DNA of 64,000 nt from Enoplolaimus lenunculus (taxonomy: Eukaryota; Nematoda; Enoplea; Enoplida; Thoracostomopsidae): NCBI GenBank assembly GCA_030248215.1, contig JASANG010000534.1, forward strand, positions 1 through 64,000, in the 5' to 3' direction. The first letter of the stretch is position 1. The number at the start of each line of letters is the position of its first letter. A program made the position numbers and the translations under genes. Below the pieces are notes generated by a model. The model saw only the letters and a program-made list of their open reading frames with translations. It searched no databases and had not been told where the DNA came from. Shown in pieces: positions 10,358 to 21,917 of this stretch.

Positions 10358-10488
10358 TGAACTGTAATTAGGATTTAGGGACACTATCCGTTTACAGACT
10401 TTTATTAGGGATACGGACTCCAATTGATTGGGACTCAAAATGGGGACCCCCTCTTATTACTCCACACCCCCTTACGGGTCATTACAGT
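10358..10488. mobile_element. possible short TA-flanked element with CTGTAAT ends
   Basis: ACTGTAATTAGG on the left and GGTCATTACAGTA on the right form an inverted repeat. The right end reads, on the other strand, like the left end of the clearer element at 43,523-43,697. Confidence 0.35.
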
Positions 10489-11264
10489 AAGCCTATTCCT
10501 ATAGCCTAAGCCTAAACCTAAGTCTGTTGTAATCTAGAATGTAAGCCTACTCTTTTAGAGACCCACCAAAAGCCAGGACGGTCCTAAAAGTAACATGGAC
10601 TGAAATACCAGTGCATACTTGCATGCTTCACACCTGTATTGGTAGAAAAACAAAACATCTTTTATACTTCAATGTTCGTTCTACGGTCTATTATACACCG
10701 ATCACTATCTGTTTCCGTTATTTTTACTTTACGCTGTAACCCTCAATGCCGGAGCAGGCAAGGGTTGGAGCTCCCCAAAAATTGCAGGGTGGAGGCCCAA
10801 AACTCGTGAGCGAAGCGAGCTAGAAGCCAGACGCATTTTAAAACTCAAGCGCCTTTGGTTCCAACCGGTTTATGATGGGAGCCCCTTTAGAGTTGGGACG
10901 TGGGGCCCCTATGATTGGGGCCCCTTAAATGTGGGTGTAGGGGGTTGGGTGGCTGCTCCGACCCTGATAACCGTGGTATACCCTGCATTTTTTATTCCGA
11001 TACACATCCGTTTGGACCCAACTATACCCAGATATGCAACACCAGTTACCAAACGAAATAGACTTACCAACGATAATACTGATTAACACTTTTACGTTAA
11101 TTAAACAATGTCAATATGTCATATTAATTGAACACTCTGTTAAGCATCAATACCGTGTCGAATGAATTACCTAAATGAATTAGCCTCACATTAAACCTGA
11201 TAACGTTTTGATTATTCGGGTATTTTTGGAATATTACCATCTTCAGGGTAACTATCCTTTCATC

Positions 11265-12032
11265 GGCCCATGAGGCGGAGACATTTTCTGTGGGACTAGA
11301 AAAGAGTAAGCTTAACCTTTTAACTCATAGAGTTATACTATGAGCAACAAACAGAAGTAACATACGAGCAACAGACATGAGCAACAAACAGAAGTAACAT
11401 ACGAGCAACAGACATGAGCAACAAACAGAAGTAACATACGAGCAACAGACATGAGCAACAAACAGAAGTAACATACGAGCAACAGACATGAGCAACAAAC
11501 AGAAGTAACATACGAGCAACAGACATGAGCAACAAACAGAAGTTAACATACGAGCAACAAACAGAAGTAACATACGAGCAACAGACATGAGCAACAAACA
11601 GAAGTAACATACGAGCAACAGACATGAGCAACAAACAGAAGTTAACATACGAGCAACAAACAGAAGTAACATACGAGCAACAGACATGAGCAACAAACAG
11701 AAGTAACATACGAGCAATAGACATGAGCAACAAACAGAAGTAACATACGAGCAACAGACATGAGCAACAAACAGAAGTAACATACGAGCAACAGACATGA
11801 GCAACAAACAGAAGTAACATACGAGCAACAGACATGAGCAACAAACAGAAGTAACATACGAGCAACAAACATGAGCAACAAACAGAAGTAACATACGAGC
11901 AACAGAAATGAGCAACAAACAGAAGTAACATACGAGCAACAGACACACTACGAGCACTGTTTAACAATTCTAACACATATGCCCAGTGCAATGCTTATAT
12001 TTACTGTTCTGCCCCTGTTCTTTACATTGGCC
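11265..12032 (+). mobile_element. M1 MITE carrying a 37-bp minisatellite
   Basis: The left end GGCCCATGAGGCGGAGAC with TCTGTGGGACTAGAA and the right end GTTCTTTACATTGGCC match M1 ends. Where the TTAGGC tract should be there is an unrelated tandem array, so this copy has swapped or overgrown its core. Confidence 0.8.
11340..11946. repeat. 37-bp minisatellite, about 16-17 units
   Basis: Near-identical tandem units of ATGAGCAACAAACAGAAGT plus ACATACGAGCAACAGAC; a few units are shortened or carry one extra T. Because 37 is not a multiple of 3, open frames of over 200 codons run through on the minus strand by chance. Confidence 0.95.
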
Positions 12033-12120
12033 CTTTGTGAAGGATGTGCTTGTTGGTGCGTTTACAACCGATGACATGCGAATTGCACATTCCATATGCG
12101 ACTTGGTCAATTGATGCGTC

Positions 12121-12269
12121 GGCCCATGTATAGAACAGAGCCGCAACGATTCAGACGGGACTGTAATAGAGCAAGCTTAAGCTTTAGACTAATATTTTTG
12201 GTTAGGCTTAGGCTTAGGTTTAGGAATATGGTTATACTACTGTTCCGGTCCTGTTCCTATACATTGGCC
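12121..12269 (+). mobile_element. M1 TTAGGC MITE with perfect 8-bp target duplication
   Basis: GGCCCATGTATAGAACAG on the left and its inverse ending CATTGGCC on the right, a short TTAGGC tract between, and GATGCGTC directly repeated on both sides. One of the three copies that define the 8-bp duplication. Confidence 0.92.
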
Positions 12270-12654
12270 GATGCGTCGATGCTAGAATTGATTTTTGTCA
12301 AAATTGATCGCCAGGAAATGAATATTTATTTTGCCCAATATTGTAGAGAGAGCATAACCAACGTAACTTTGAGCACGCGGTAATTGCATAACCTTAACCA
12401 GAATAACAATACAAAGTATAACATCGTAAACTGATATACAAAATCAGCCATATTTAGCTGTGACTGTAGGTGGCTGTGCCAGTCTTAATTGCATTTCAAA
12501 CTAAAAACTTAAAACTAAAACCAAACCCAAAACCATACCTTTAAGGGAGTCCCTGGCTCCACATAGTCTCTCTTAGAACTTATGTTTAGGCGCTTAGACT
12601 TTGCACTGTTTTACTGTATGTATTTTTTAGTCCAACACAAATGGCTGTCATTGC

Positions 12655-12775
12655 ATAGAAGAGTGCCCTAAAACAGTAGTGTAAGCAAATTCATAATCCT
12701 AAGCGAAAGCCTAAGCGTAAGCCAAAAGATAATCAAAAGAATTTATCTAAAAGCTTAGCTTTATTGCAGTTACGC
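12655..12775 (-). mobile_element. degraded M1 copy
   Basis: AACAGTAGTGTAAGCA followed by CCTAAGC-type hexamers and AAAGCTTAGCTTTATTGCAG. The terminal repeats are worn. Confidence 0.55.
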
Positions 12776-13426
12776 AGAATTATGAACCATCCCTTGATCT
12801 TCGCATAGGCCCGGGCCTAACTGTTGTGCCCGTGAACCTAAACCGGATCGGGACCGGACTTGGGTCCAAACTTTGGGCCCGCGAGCCGAAATAACTCCGA
12901 GCAGTGCATGACCTCTTTCCGCTGGATTGATATTGTGATAAGATTTAGATACGTATTTTTGAACCTTAATTCCTTTCAATTTTCATAAATACTGCGGGCA
13001 TGACTGATCAAGGATCTTCAGAAGTAGGGATACGTTCTGCAAAAATTTCCAAGCAAAGTTTCTTGAGTTCCTAAATCGCAATCATTTGCACCCATACGGA
13101 TGTAAAACGTTTTTCAGTCCACAGTACTAACAAACGAGCTTGTTGGTTATCTCAGAATCTTGACCTGTGGACGTTTCTGCTGCTACTTCAAGAAATCCGT
13201 TAATTACTGGCGTGAAAACACAGTGCTAATTCTATTGCTATCCAAACTCACTAGACGCGTGTTGGATATGCAAGCTGTTACGGACGAATCTGAGCGACAG
13301 TGGTGGACAGCCCCCAATAACCCATTGCCCCACCATACGGACGATCGTGACAATATATGCGCATGGCAACTATAACAACACTGTCTATTAAAGCCTAAGC
13401 CTAAACTTGAACCTAATCCCAAGCCC

Positions 13427-13600
13427 AGGGGCGGATCCACGAGAGGCTTCGTCATCAGAAAATTTTTTGTGATAAAATGGTAACGGTTCTACGTTACAAA
13501 TTTTTTGTACAACGAAAAATTATATACCGTTTTTGCTGTGCCCCAGTCAGAAGATTCCGGGTTTGCTGCTCCTAGCTACGGGCGTGCATAAGGAGCTTGA
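13427..13600. repeat. dispersed repeat with GGGGCGGATCCA end
   Basis: GGGGCGGATCCACGAG followed by AATTTTTTGTGATAAAATGG; the same words recur around 59,577-59,846 and, as ends, around 61,786-61,957. Confidence 0.5.
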
Positions 13601-14031
13601 ACCTATACAACGAGCATAAAGAAACCCAGTCCTTTATCTTAATTAGCAGGTCCCTACAATCAACATGTGGCTTAGTATATATGGCACAATATATGTATAT
13701 ATACATATATATGTATATATATGTATGTATATATATTTATATATTTCACAGAAATCATTATTTTTCAAAAATAAACTAAAAAATATTCTTACATATAATG
13801 CATCATCAAGGTTATACTGCGCTCGCCAATGTCAAAAAATGTCCATGTTATTATGAGAAAGTAGCAATAAAATTACAGCTATTTCTTGCACCAAGTAATT
13901 ATTTTCACACTATTTAGCTAGTATGCTGTTTCTTTATATACAGTCTATTCTTATGACATGTTCGAAAATGGCAGGGTACTTAAACAACGTGTTTTTTCTT
14001 GCGCCATAAATTATTTTAATTTTCAGGCTAA

Positions 14032-14385
14032 AATTTAAATTTTTCCGCCAAAATTTAAATTTTTCCGCCAAAATTTGAATTTTCCCGCAAAATTTGAATT
14101 TCATGCCAAAATTTGAATTTCGCGCCAAAATTTGAACTTTCCCGCCAAAATATGAATTTTCCAGCCAAGATTTGAATTTCCCGCCAAAATTTAATTTTTA
14201 CCCAAAATTTGGATTTCCCACCGAAATCTAACTTTTCCCGCCAAACTTGGATTTCGCGCCAAAACTCGAATTTCCCGTCAAAATTCGAATTTAGGTACCG
14301 CCAAAATTTGATTTGCATGCCCAAATTTAAATTTTCCGGCCAAAATTTAAGTTTTCCCGTCAAAATTTGAATTTCCGGGCCAAAC
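14032..14385. repeat. minisatellite of about 20-bp units (CGCCAAAATTTGAATTT)
   Basis: About 17 imperfect units of CCGCCAAAATTTGAATTTT ending about 270 bp before the start codon of the first DEG/ENaC gene. Confidence 0.9.
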
Positions 14386-14610
14386 TTTGAAAAATTATCA
14401 AAAGTTTTAAACTCTGCATATTCTAACCACTGCTCTTACAATTTGTATTGTATTTTAAAAGGGTGATGTTTTTTACACATTATTTTTGCCCGGTCGCTTT
14501 ATTTTGTTGGTCATTTGTATAGCTACCTTAAATTTTGGACACTATTTTTAGAGAGTGTTCGGAAATTAGCTACGTTTTAAAATAGTGGGACATTTTTTTG
14601 ACATTGGCGA

Positions 14611-14625
14611 GCGCAGTATATAACG
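14611..14625 (+). promoter_or_regulatory. TATA-like motif upstream of the first DEG/ENaC start
   Basis: GCAGTATATAACG lies about 35-40 bp before ATG 14,654. Its position suits a core promoter, but AT-rich words are common here. Confidence 0.3.
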
Positions 14626-14653
14626 TAGATGGTGCATAAATTTCAATCTAATT

Positions 14654-17600
14654 ATGTTTAAATTTTTCAATTTCAACTCCAACCGACAACTTTTCTTTGA
14701 GAATACGACAGTACACGGCGTCAGCGATTGTCACAAAAGTCAAAGACGTCTATTGAAACTGTTATGGTTTGGCCTTGTTTTGGGATCTGCAATCGTGTGT
14801 TTAAGCTTAATCGTACGCCAGATCAACGCGTACACGAACGCAACTGTGAAAATTACTACGTTGACAACGACAGACCAAAAACTCGAGTTGCCATCAATTG
14901 CTGTCTGCTACGGGGGCGGTTGGAATCGTACAAAGATGGTTGCGGATAACGTTGACCACCGGCTAATCAAACAGCCAAATGTTAATCATTTTTTTGATAA
15001 CGGCAGCAACTCATCCGTTGAGTTGAACCAATTGATTAAGGTCAAACAGCAAATCAGGGCTGGACTTGGCATTTTAAATAAGCCCTGGCATTTTGGACCA
15101 ATGTATGGAACAGGAGCGTAGCAGTAGTAAAAGGCGCATTCATAAGCCTATTATTAGCCTAAGCGTAAGCCTAAACGTATGAACGAAACTATACCTATGT
15201 AAGCGTAAGCCTAAGTCTAAATGTAAAACCTAAGGAATAAAATAGTCCAAAACGGTTATGCATACTCTAGCAGTCATACAAAAAAACTTTTCGCCCCTGA
15301 TTCTTACATGCGCCGAATGTAGATATAAACCGCCAGCCCCACGAACAGTTGAAGAAATACTGGTTAAGCAGAGCCAACAAGCAGCCGGATACTTAGCCGG
15401 AAAGCTAAGTAGCCAGTGGACGCTTTGAAAGAATACAAGGACACACTCCAGCCGCATGAGAGGTGTTGACCAAAAAAATTTTGTGATGCAAATTGTTCAT
15501 CAGAAGGTCAGAATGTATTTTCTCAACTGCGAATTCGATACGAATATGACGATAATGTTAATTCACATTCAGACATTTTTCGTGTTTCCGGTTGAAAAAT
15601 GGAGACATTTTTCGTGTTTCCGGTTGAAAAATGGAGACATTTTTCGTGTTTCCGGTTGAAAAATGGAGACATTTTTCGTGTTTCCGGTTGAAAAATGGAG
15701 ACATTTTTCGTGTTTCCGGTTGAAAAATTGAGACATTTTTCGCGTTTTCGACATTTTTCGCGTTTTCGGTTAAAAAATTGAGACATTTTTTCGTTTTCGG
15801 TTGAAAAATTGAGACATTTTTCGCATTTTCGGTTGAAAAATTGAGAGATTTATCGTGTTTCCGTTTGAAAAATTCAGACATTTTTCACGTTTTTGGTTGA
15901 AAAATTGAGACATTTTTTTCGCGTTTTCGGGTGGAAAATTGAGACATTTTTCGCGTTTTCGGTTAAAAAATTGAGACATTTTTTTCGCGTTTTCGGTTGG
16001 AAAATTGAGACATTTTTTCGTTTTCGGTTGAAAAATTGAGAGATTTTTCGCATTTTCGGTTGAAAAATTGAGAGATTTTTCGCATTTTCGGTTGAAAAAT
16101 TGAGGCATTTTTGCATTTTCGGTTAAAAACTTGAGACATTTTTTTCGCGTTTTCGGGTGGAAAATTGGGACATTTTTCGCGTTTTCGGTTAAAAAATTGA
16201 GACATTTTTTGCGTTTTCGGTGGAAAAATTGAGAGATTTTTTGCATCTTCGATTGAAAAATTGAGACATTTTTTGCGTTTTCGGTGAAAAAATTGAGACA
16301 TTTTTTGCGTTTTCGGTGAAAAAATTGAGACATTTTTCGCGTTTTCGTTAGGCAAAAGTCCCTACCATTGCTCTTTATTTAGTATTTCCAAAACCTAAGC
16401 CTACCGTAACCTTAAGACTAATAAGCCTAAATGAGGTTATTTTATTAATTCACCCATTATGTGGGGGGAGCTCCTTTTTCATGGGTGGAAGTACACCGCA
16501 AAACGTTTCACTCTGTTCGAGTCGAATTTTGAATCAATTTGTGTAAGTCCCAAAAAGCCAATTTAGGAGAGAGTCAATTTGATTAACCATTTTTTGCAGT
16601 GTCGGCCATTACCCACTGAGAGGTGGATCCAGACCAAGCAGCAATTCACGAACATGGAACACAAATGTTACAAACGAGATGAGAACATAAAGATTTCAGC
16701 TATAAATTTATCCAAATTTTACAACTGCTTTTTTGGTTTCGCCAAAAAACGCCAATGATACCTGGAACCGCAAATCGAACGCTTTTGACACATTTCGAGC
16801 CAAATCATTTTTTAATTTTATATTTTGCAAAATATTTTTGTTTTACACGACAGATAATTCACAAAGGATCCAATAAACCTCGACCCTTGGATCAGCTTAT
16901 GGTCTGAAAGCAGTTTTAACCCAGGTCCACGGTTAGCTCACTTTGCTAGGGGAGGGTGAGTTAAATTTTTTCAAGAGATGCATACAAGAGTTTACATACA
17001 AGCAACGCTGAAATTTTTTAAGGAGGTCCAAATTTGTTCCACATGGACGAAGACCCTCTTGGCCCCATTCTGGGTACAAGCCAATATTTATAAAGCGATA
17101 AAATTCAGGCGTACGTTTTAGCAAGAAATTGCAACTGCAACTTGCCCTGACCCTCGCTCTGGCTACGGATCCGTTTTAATAATTTTTGGCTCGTATAATT
17201 TTCAGACCGAGATGACAAAACAAAATATTTCACTGCGGCAATTCCAGGTCAAGTATGCTTATGCTTGCGATGACGTCATTTGGGATATCGAAACAAATAC
17301 ATTTTGCCGTAATGCGTCATTGATCCCTCATTGGGAATATTTCTACTGTTACGCCGGCAAAACGATGACTCAACGAACTCCTGGGAGCAGCGGAGCGTTT
17401 CGATTGACGCTGCTCGAGCCGAATCGAACTAAACGCGGCCTCAACGTTCGAGACTCGGAAAGTTACTTTGCGATTGAAATGTTTTATGGGTTGAGTTTGC
17501 ACAAATCGAATATACTTTTTGTTCCAATCGGCTATCAGGTTGCGTTCACGGTCGAACAGGTTAGTTGCTCATGTCTGTGGCCAGACGCGGGGGGCAGGGA

Positions 17601-20600
17601 ATTTGGGTGTTTTTCCACCCCCCCCCCCGCCGGCGTTTGCCCATAAATGATCGGATTTTTGAAAATTTTGCATATTTCAGCTTCTAATGACCTGCCCTGA
17701 TCATTTCAAGCCCAAATTTGAATTTTCGAAAAAATCCATTTTTTAACGTCCCGAGGTCCCCTTTTTGAGACCCAAAATTTTTTGTCAAATTATATACCAT
17801 TCGACACATCTTGCGGAACTGAGTTGAATGATGTTAAATTTCTGCAATCAGATGTCTGGTTAGCGAAGGTATTTTACCAAAAAAATTTTTTGTAAAATAG
17901 TTCGACAAATTATGTACCATTCGCTGCAGATTGCGAAACTGAGTCGAATGATATGATGTTAAATTTTCCGCAAACAGACGTTTGAATAACGAGTTTTACG
18001 GTTTAATAATTGGTTTGGCGCCGTACCAAATCATTGGCAGTGCGCCAAATCAGTTATTTGACACTAACTCGCTCACCAAACATCTGATTGAGGAAATTTA
18101 ACGCCATTCGACTCAGCTTCGTAAACTACGTCAAATGGTCCTGCCACCCTAGAATTCTGTACCGGGGGTATGGGCTTGTAGCAAGCAGTATTTACTTGAA
18201 TTGACGTTCGACACACTGTTCCAACTACGCCTGTGCAGTTGTATATTTAAGAATATCTGAAAACTTCAATCAGGCACTGGCTACGCCCCTGAAACCGTTA
18301 TATTTTTACTATCGTTTTTTACACACTGTAAATTTCAGTGAGTTGATTTTAACTCAGAATGAGTTGAATCCACTCAGAGGTCTGAGCTCTGAATTAGGTT
18401 TTTTCAGAACTCAGAATTCTGAATTGATTATATAAACTCGTTCTGATTTAATTAATCAACGAACACAGAACTGAATTAGCTCAGAGTGAGTTACCGTTTC
18501 TTGTTGTTAACTATGAAATAAACCAGAAATAACTAATTGTCTCTCTGAGATGATTAATCAACTCATGGGCATTTCACAGTGTTCATAGCAATACTTTGTC
18601 GAAATATAATCGCATAAAAACTGCACGCTTTTATACTTGCAGAGACGGTTTAAACGTGTGCGTCAAATCAGTCATTTCAAGCCTGCGCTTCGATGTGGCA
18701 ACGTTAGCAATTGTGATTTTCATTGTTTTTATTGTGCAATAATTGCAAAATGCAACTGCATGCCGTTAATATTTGAACAAGTCTATGAAAATTATTCAAA
18801 ATTGACACACAACCCTACGCTAAATTTACCATTTTGCCCACTGTTTGACGAAACTGAATCGTGCGATGACGATGCGTTGTTTAACCATTATTATCAGTGT
18901 AAAGATCAGTGTTTACCGTCGTGTGATAATACCGAATTTTTAACTCGAATCACAAGTCGACCGTATTTTTCAAATTCAGCTGGAACAAGTGACGTAAGTT
19001 GACGCCAGAACTAAATGATAATTTCTAGGCTGAACCAGAACTAAATGATAATTCTGTAGGCTGTACCGGAACAAAATGATAATTCTAGGCTGAACCAGAA
19101 CTAAATGATAATTCTAGGCTGAATCAGAACAAAATGATAATTCTAGGCTGAACCAGAACTAAATGATAATTCTATAGCCTAAACCAGAACAAAGTGAGAA
19201 TTCTAGGCTGAAGCAGAACAAGATGATAATTCTATAGGCTGAACCAGAACAAAATGATAATTCTATAGGCTGAACCAAACCCAAATGATAATTCTAGGCT
19301 GAACCAAAACCAAATGATAATTCTAGGCTGAACCAGAACAAAGTGATAATTCTATAGGCTGAACCAGAACAAAATGATAATTCTATAGGCTGAACCAAAA
19401 TCAAATGATAATTCTAGGCCTATATATATTCTCAAATGCGTATAGCAACTATCACCAGTTGGCGATAGCGGGTCTTTAAATTCGCATAGATGTAGGACAA
19501 GTTAAATGTTAAAAAATCAGCTGAATTTTGACCCTCACAATTTACTGGTTCGAAAGTTTATGCAAGACCTATCGCGAACTGGTGATATGTGCTATACACA
19601 CATGAGAATACAGACTATAGAATAAGCACCGTCCTAAATTTTGGGATCCCCGATCCTGGGGGGGGGGGGGGACTATAAATCTGATCAGATATGCAAGTTA
19701 TATAATTTTTCCGTTTTCGCTGCAAATCAGCTTGTACATTCCGCTGGTTCGTTCGTTCCACTTTTGCTCCAGAGATTTCGTCCGAAATTATATATATTTG
19801 CGTCCGAGTACGTTGATCCCGGTTTTTACAATGAGTCTACGACAATTCATCGCCCGTCAATTTGTCATCCAACAGTATCCTACACCCTATGAATAAATCT
19901 AAGCATAATCCTAAGCGAAATTTTAAGCCTCGACAAATGGTCGAGTCAGCGAAGTTTCGGATTACACGTTGTCGCGGGCGACAAGTTGTAGGGCGACGAA
20001 TTGTGTCATGATACCCTTTACAATAGGCCCCATTTCAAGATTTTGTATACGCGCTCTGGATATCATAGTCACACTGAATATAGAAGCTGATAGGCCGGAG
20101 CCGCAACTGTGACGTCGACGGGGGGGTCGCCTCAATACGGCCATCTTTGCGTCGATTTTTCATTGCAGAGTATTTTTGACTGCCTTAAAAAACTTTTATT
20201 TGTAAAATTTGCGTCGCTTTTGTTTAGAAATTTATAAGTAAAAATGTACCCAGCACGAATTTCATTCTGAGTTCAAATCAACTCACTGAAATTTACACGG
20301 TCAGTTGACAATTTTAGTACGCTTAAAATAGTCATGCAGCTGTGTGCCAAAAGTAAAACCCAAAAATGATTTAGAATCGAAACCAGGGTAAGTTACAGGA
20401 TTTTAAATTTTTTTGCACACTGTAAGTTCCAATGAGATGATTAATTTTCTCAAATTGAGGCTTAGTTTATTTTTGGTTATTTCTGAGTTAACAGTAAATA
20501 TTAACTCACTCTGAGTTGATTTAATTCCGATTGAGTTGATTAATTCAGAATGAGTTTATTCAATTCCGAATTCAGAGTTCTGAAAGACCTAATTATAACA

Positions 20601-20928
20601 CAGCCCAGACTTCTGAGCGATGTCAACTCATGTTTGAGATACAATCAAGTCATTCGAATTTACAGTGATAGGGGATGCAAAAAAAATCCTGAATATCCAC
20701 CCCCCCACCGTTTTTCAGATATCAATCGGATATATGGATTTTGTTACGGTCGTAATCGAAGAATCGGACGCGTACCCGTTTGAAGATTTGGTATCTAATA
20801 TCGGTGGACAGCTTGGAGTTTGGCTTGGATCATCGCTATTAAGCATTGTGCAACTAATTGTACTGTGTAGTTACGGTTATGGCACTCGTGCTAAAGTAAC
20901 ACAATCAACAAGAAGCGAAAAATATTGA
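14654..20928 (+). CDS. DEG/ENaC (amiloride-sensitive type) sodium channel subunit, copy 1, 4 exons
   Basis: Exons: 14654-15040, 17206-17559, 18643-18993, 20719-20928, all GT-AG and all joined in phase 0; 433 residues. Order: short cytoplasmic N-terminus with the gating HG pair at 21-22, TM1 at about 36-55, post-TM1 LPSIAVC at 79-85, a cysteine-rich extracellular part (exon 3 has many of the cysteines), the pre-TM2 strand, then GGQLGVWLGSS and TM2. G-S-S at 401-403 is the selectivity filter. The family forms trimeric Na+ channels in the plasma membrane gated by acid, peptide, touch or other cues; this subunit's stimulus cannot be told. Odd: Q409 stands where the family has a conserved TM2 Glu, and the C-terminal tail is very short. 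At 433 residues it is somewhat short for the family. Joining exon 3 directly to exon 4 is supported by phase and by the parallel structure of copy 2. Confidence 0.88.
15095..15314 (-). mobile_element. M1 MITE in intron 1 of DEG/ENaC copy 1
   Basis: ACCAATGTATGGAACAGG at the left and TTTCGCCCCTGATTCTTACATG at the right are M1 ends, with CCTAAGCG-type hexamers between. It starts 55 bp after the splice donor. Confidence 0.8.
15570..16350. repeat. minisatellite of 30-33-bp units in intron 1 of DEG/ENaC copy 1
   Basis: About 24 units of TTGAAAAATTGAGACATTTT plus TCGCGTTTTCGG. The first five (15,570-15,725) are nearly identical; later units drift in sequence and length, so the left edge was amplified last. 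Minus-strand open frames here are repeat artefacts. Confidence 0.95.
16545..16605. repeat. M3 MITE fragment
   Basis: GAGAGAGTCAATTTGATTAA and CCATTTTTTGCAGTGT match one end of M3. Confidence 0.7.
16925..17165. repeat. dispersed repeat L, copy in intron 1 of DEG/ENaC copy 1
   Basis: It shares GCTCACTTTGCTAGG, TACAAGCAACGCTGAAATTT and GGCTACGGATCCG with copies at about 31,668, 36,190, 42,820, 48,780 and 53,215. It ends about 40 bp before exon 2. Confidence 0.6.
17590..18130. repeat. dispersed repeat G (GTTTGCCC family) in intron 2 of DEG/ENaC copy 1
   Basis: GCGTTTGCCCATAAATGATC, then TTCAGCTTCTAATGACCTGC, then repeated GAATGATGTTAAATTT blocks. Related stretches lie at 23,505-23,820, 39,319-39,631 and 61,203-61,330. 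Confidence 0.6.
18324..18582. mobile_element. M2 MITE in intron 2 of DEG/ENaC copy 1
   Basis: CACTGTAAATTTCAGTGAGT on the left and GGGCATTTCACAGTGT on the right; the core is built of palindromic AACTCAGAATGAGTTGAATC-type words. Confidence 0.85.
18994..19420. repeat. minisatellite of 29-32-bp units in intron 3 of DEG/ENaC copy 1
   Basis: About 14 units of GCTGAACCAGAACTAAATGA plus TAATTCTAG, beginning right at the splice donor of exon 3. Units with and without an added TA alternate. Confidence 0.93.
19432..19617. mobile_element. MITE-like element J (ATTCTCAAATGCGTATAGCA ends)
   Basis: The left arm ATTCTCAAATGCGTATAGCA with ACTATCACCAGTTGGCGATA is mirrored on the right by CGAACTGGTGATATGTGCTA and CACATGAGAAT. 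A second copy lies at 44,845-45,058 and an end at about 22,950-22,975. Confidence 0.7.
20262..20301. repeat. M2 MITE end fragment
   Basis: TCATTCTGAGTTCAAATCAA and CTCACTGAAATTTACACGG. Confidence 0.7.
20413..20640. mobile_element. truncated M2 MITE just upstream of the last exon of DEG/ENaC copy 1
   Basis: It starts CACTGTAAGTTCCAATGAGA; the core is typical but the far end is lost. It ends about 80 bp before the exon 4 acceptor. Confidence 0.75.
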
Positions 20929-20948
20929 AATTTAAAAATGTCATAGCT

Positions 20949-21200
20949 ACACTGTAAATTCCAATGAGTTAATGTTAACTCAGAATGAGACGAATTTATT
21001 CACAAGTTTGAGCTCTGAATTAGGACTTCCAGAACTCAGATATCTGACTTAACTCATTCTGAGTTCAGTTCACCCGGACTTAACTCAACTCAGACTGAGA
21101 ATCAAATCAACTCAGAGTGAGTTAATGATTGCGGTTACTAATTCAGAATGAACTAACTCGCTATATGAGTTGTTTTTAATTAACTCGTTAGAATTTTCAG
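20949..21200. mobile_element. M2 MITE, 20 bp after the stop of DEG/ENaC copy 1
   Basis: TA then CACTGTAAATTCCAATGAGT on the left and a worn right end CGTTAGAATTTTCAGCG. It probably forms part of the 3' untranslated region. Confidence 0.8.
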
Positions 21201-21343
21201 CGCATTTTAAACCTATATATTCGACGACGGACTTGAAATCAGCACAAAAAATACTGTAGGGACCCGAATAAGAAGTGAGAGAGTTCGATATTAATTTCTA
21301 GTTTCCACACGGTGCCTTTTTCGCTATTCGGTTCCGAATTATT

Positions 21344-21535
21344 ACACTATAACTTCAAATGAGCTCACTCTGAGTTGAGTTGATTCTCACTCTGAGTTGA
21401 GTTGACTCCGTGTAAGTTGACTAATTAACTCAGAATGAATTGAATCAACTCAAATTTCTGAGTTCTAAAAGTCCTAACTCAGGCTGAGTAATTCAACTCA
21501 TTGGGAGTTAAAATCAACTATTTAAAATTTACAGT
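21344..21535. mobile_element. M2 MITE, shortened
   Basis: ACACTATAACTTCAAATGAG to AAAATTTACAGTGTT with a reduced core. Confidence 0.75.
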
Positions 21536-21591
21536 GTTGTTGTTTTCAATACTGATTCTGTTATTTAAACGGCACACTATTACCTTATGCC

Positions 21592-21696
21592 GGCTCATGT
21601 AAAGATCAGGGGCGAATCGTTTTTTTGTGGGACGAGAATAGAGTAAGCTTAATAAGTTTTAGACTGTTTTTTCCGCAGCTGTTCTTTCCATTGGCC
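21592..21696 (+). mobile_element. M1 MITE, short copy lacking TTAGGC tract
   Basis: CTCATGTAAAGATCAGGGGC to TTCTTTCCATTGGCC; flanks CTTATGCC and CTTATGCA match at 7 of 8 positions. The hexamer tract is missing, so the tract is not needed to be recognised as M1. Confidence 0.8.
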
Positions 21697-21917
21697 CTTA
21701 TGCACAGCCATTTTTTTGATCTTAACTTTATTTGGTTCTGGAAGCATTAATTCAATGTAATTAGGGTAATTGACGTTTATAGACTAATTACTAATTTTGA
21801 CGTTGATCCGTTCACCCACTCTAATTATTTAGAGAAATAGACCCTTACTAGTTCAGATTCAATATAGAGACCTCGGACTGTTTTTACCTCTTCCATCTTA
21901 CTTGGGTCACTAGAGTA

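Larger units (their letters stand above)
10305..14653. other. intergenic stretch upstream of the first DEG/ENaC gene
   Basis: It holds M1 copies, two minisatellites, fragments of hAT-like repeats near 10,610-10,740, a GC-rich element at 10,750-10,975 containing GAGCGAAGCGAGC, and a GC-rich patch at 12,800-12,900. A weak open frame at 13,160-13,375 has no recognisable domain. No supported gene. Confidence 0.6.

Noticed and set aside
10358-10488. Right end of the LTR at TCATTACA near 10,486
   Set aside because: The same end occurs inverted at 43,523 with its own TA-flanked terminal repeats, so it is more likely a small DNA element than the LTR end.
11325-11991. Minus-strand open frames of 210 and 217 codons
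   Set aside because: They read through the 37-bp minisatellite; the frames exist only because the unit lacks stops.
13160-13375. 71-codon frame MTCGRFCCYF
   Set aside because: No domain recognised, no flanking gene model; left as unsupported.
15523-16355. Overlapping minus-strand frames rich in NRKREKCLNF
   Set aside because: Translation of the 30-33-bp minisatellite in an intron.
11340-19420. Possible CRISPR arrays
   Set aside because: Units are directly adjacent without unique spacers, and the DNA is from an animal.
19641-19892. Open frame with FRPKLYIFASEYVDPGFYN, considered as an exon of DEG/ENaC copy 1
   Set aside because: No family similarity and no counterpart in copy 2; exons 3 and 4 join in frame without it. 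A small lineage-specific exon is not excluded.
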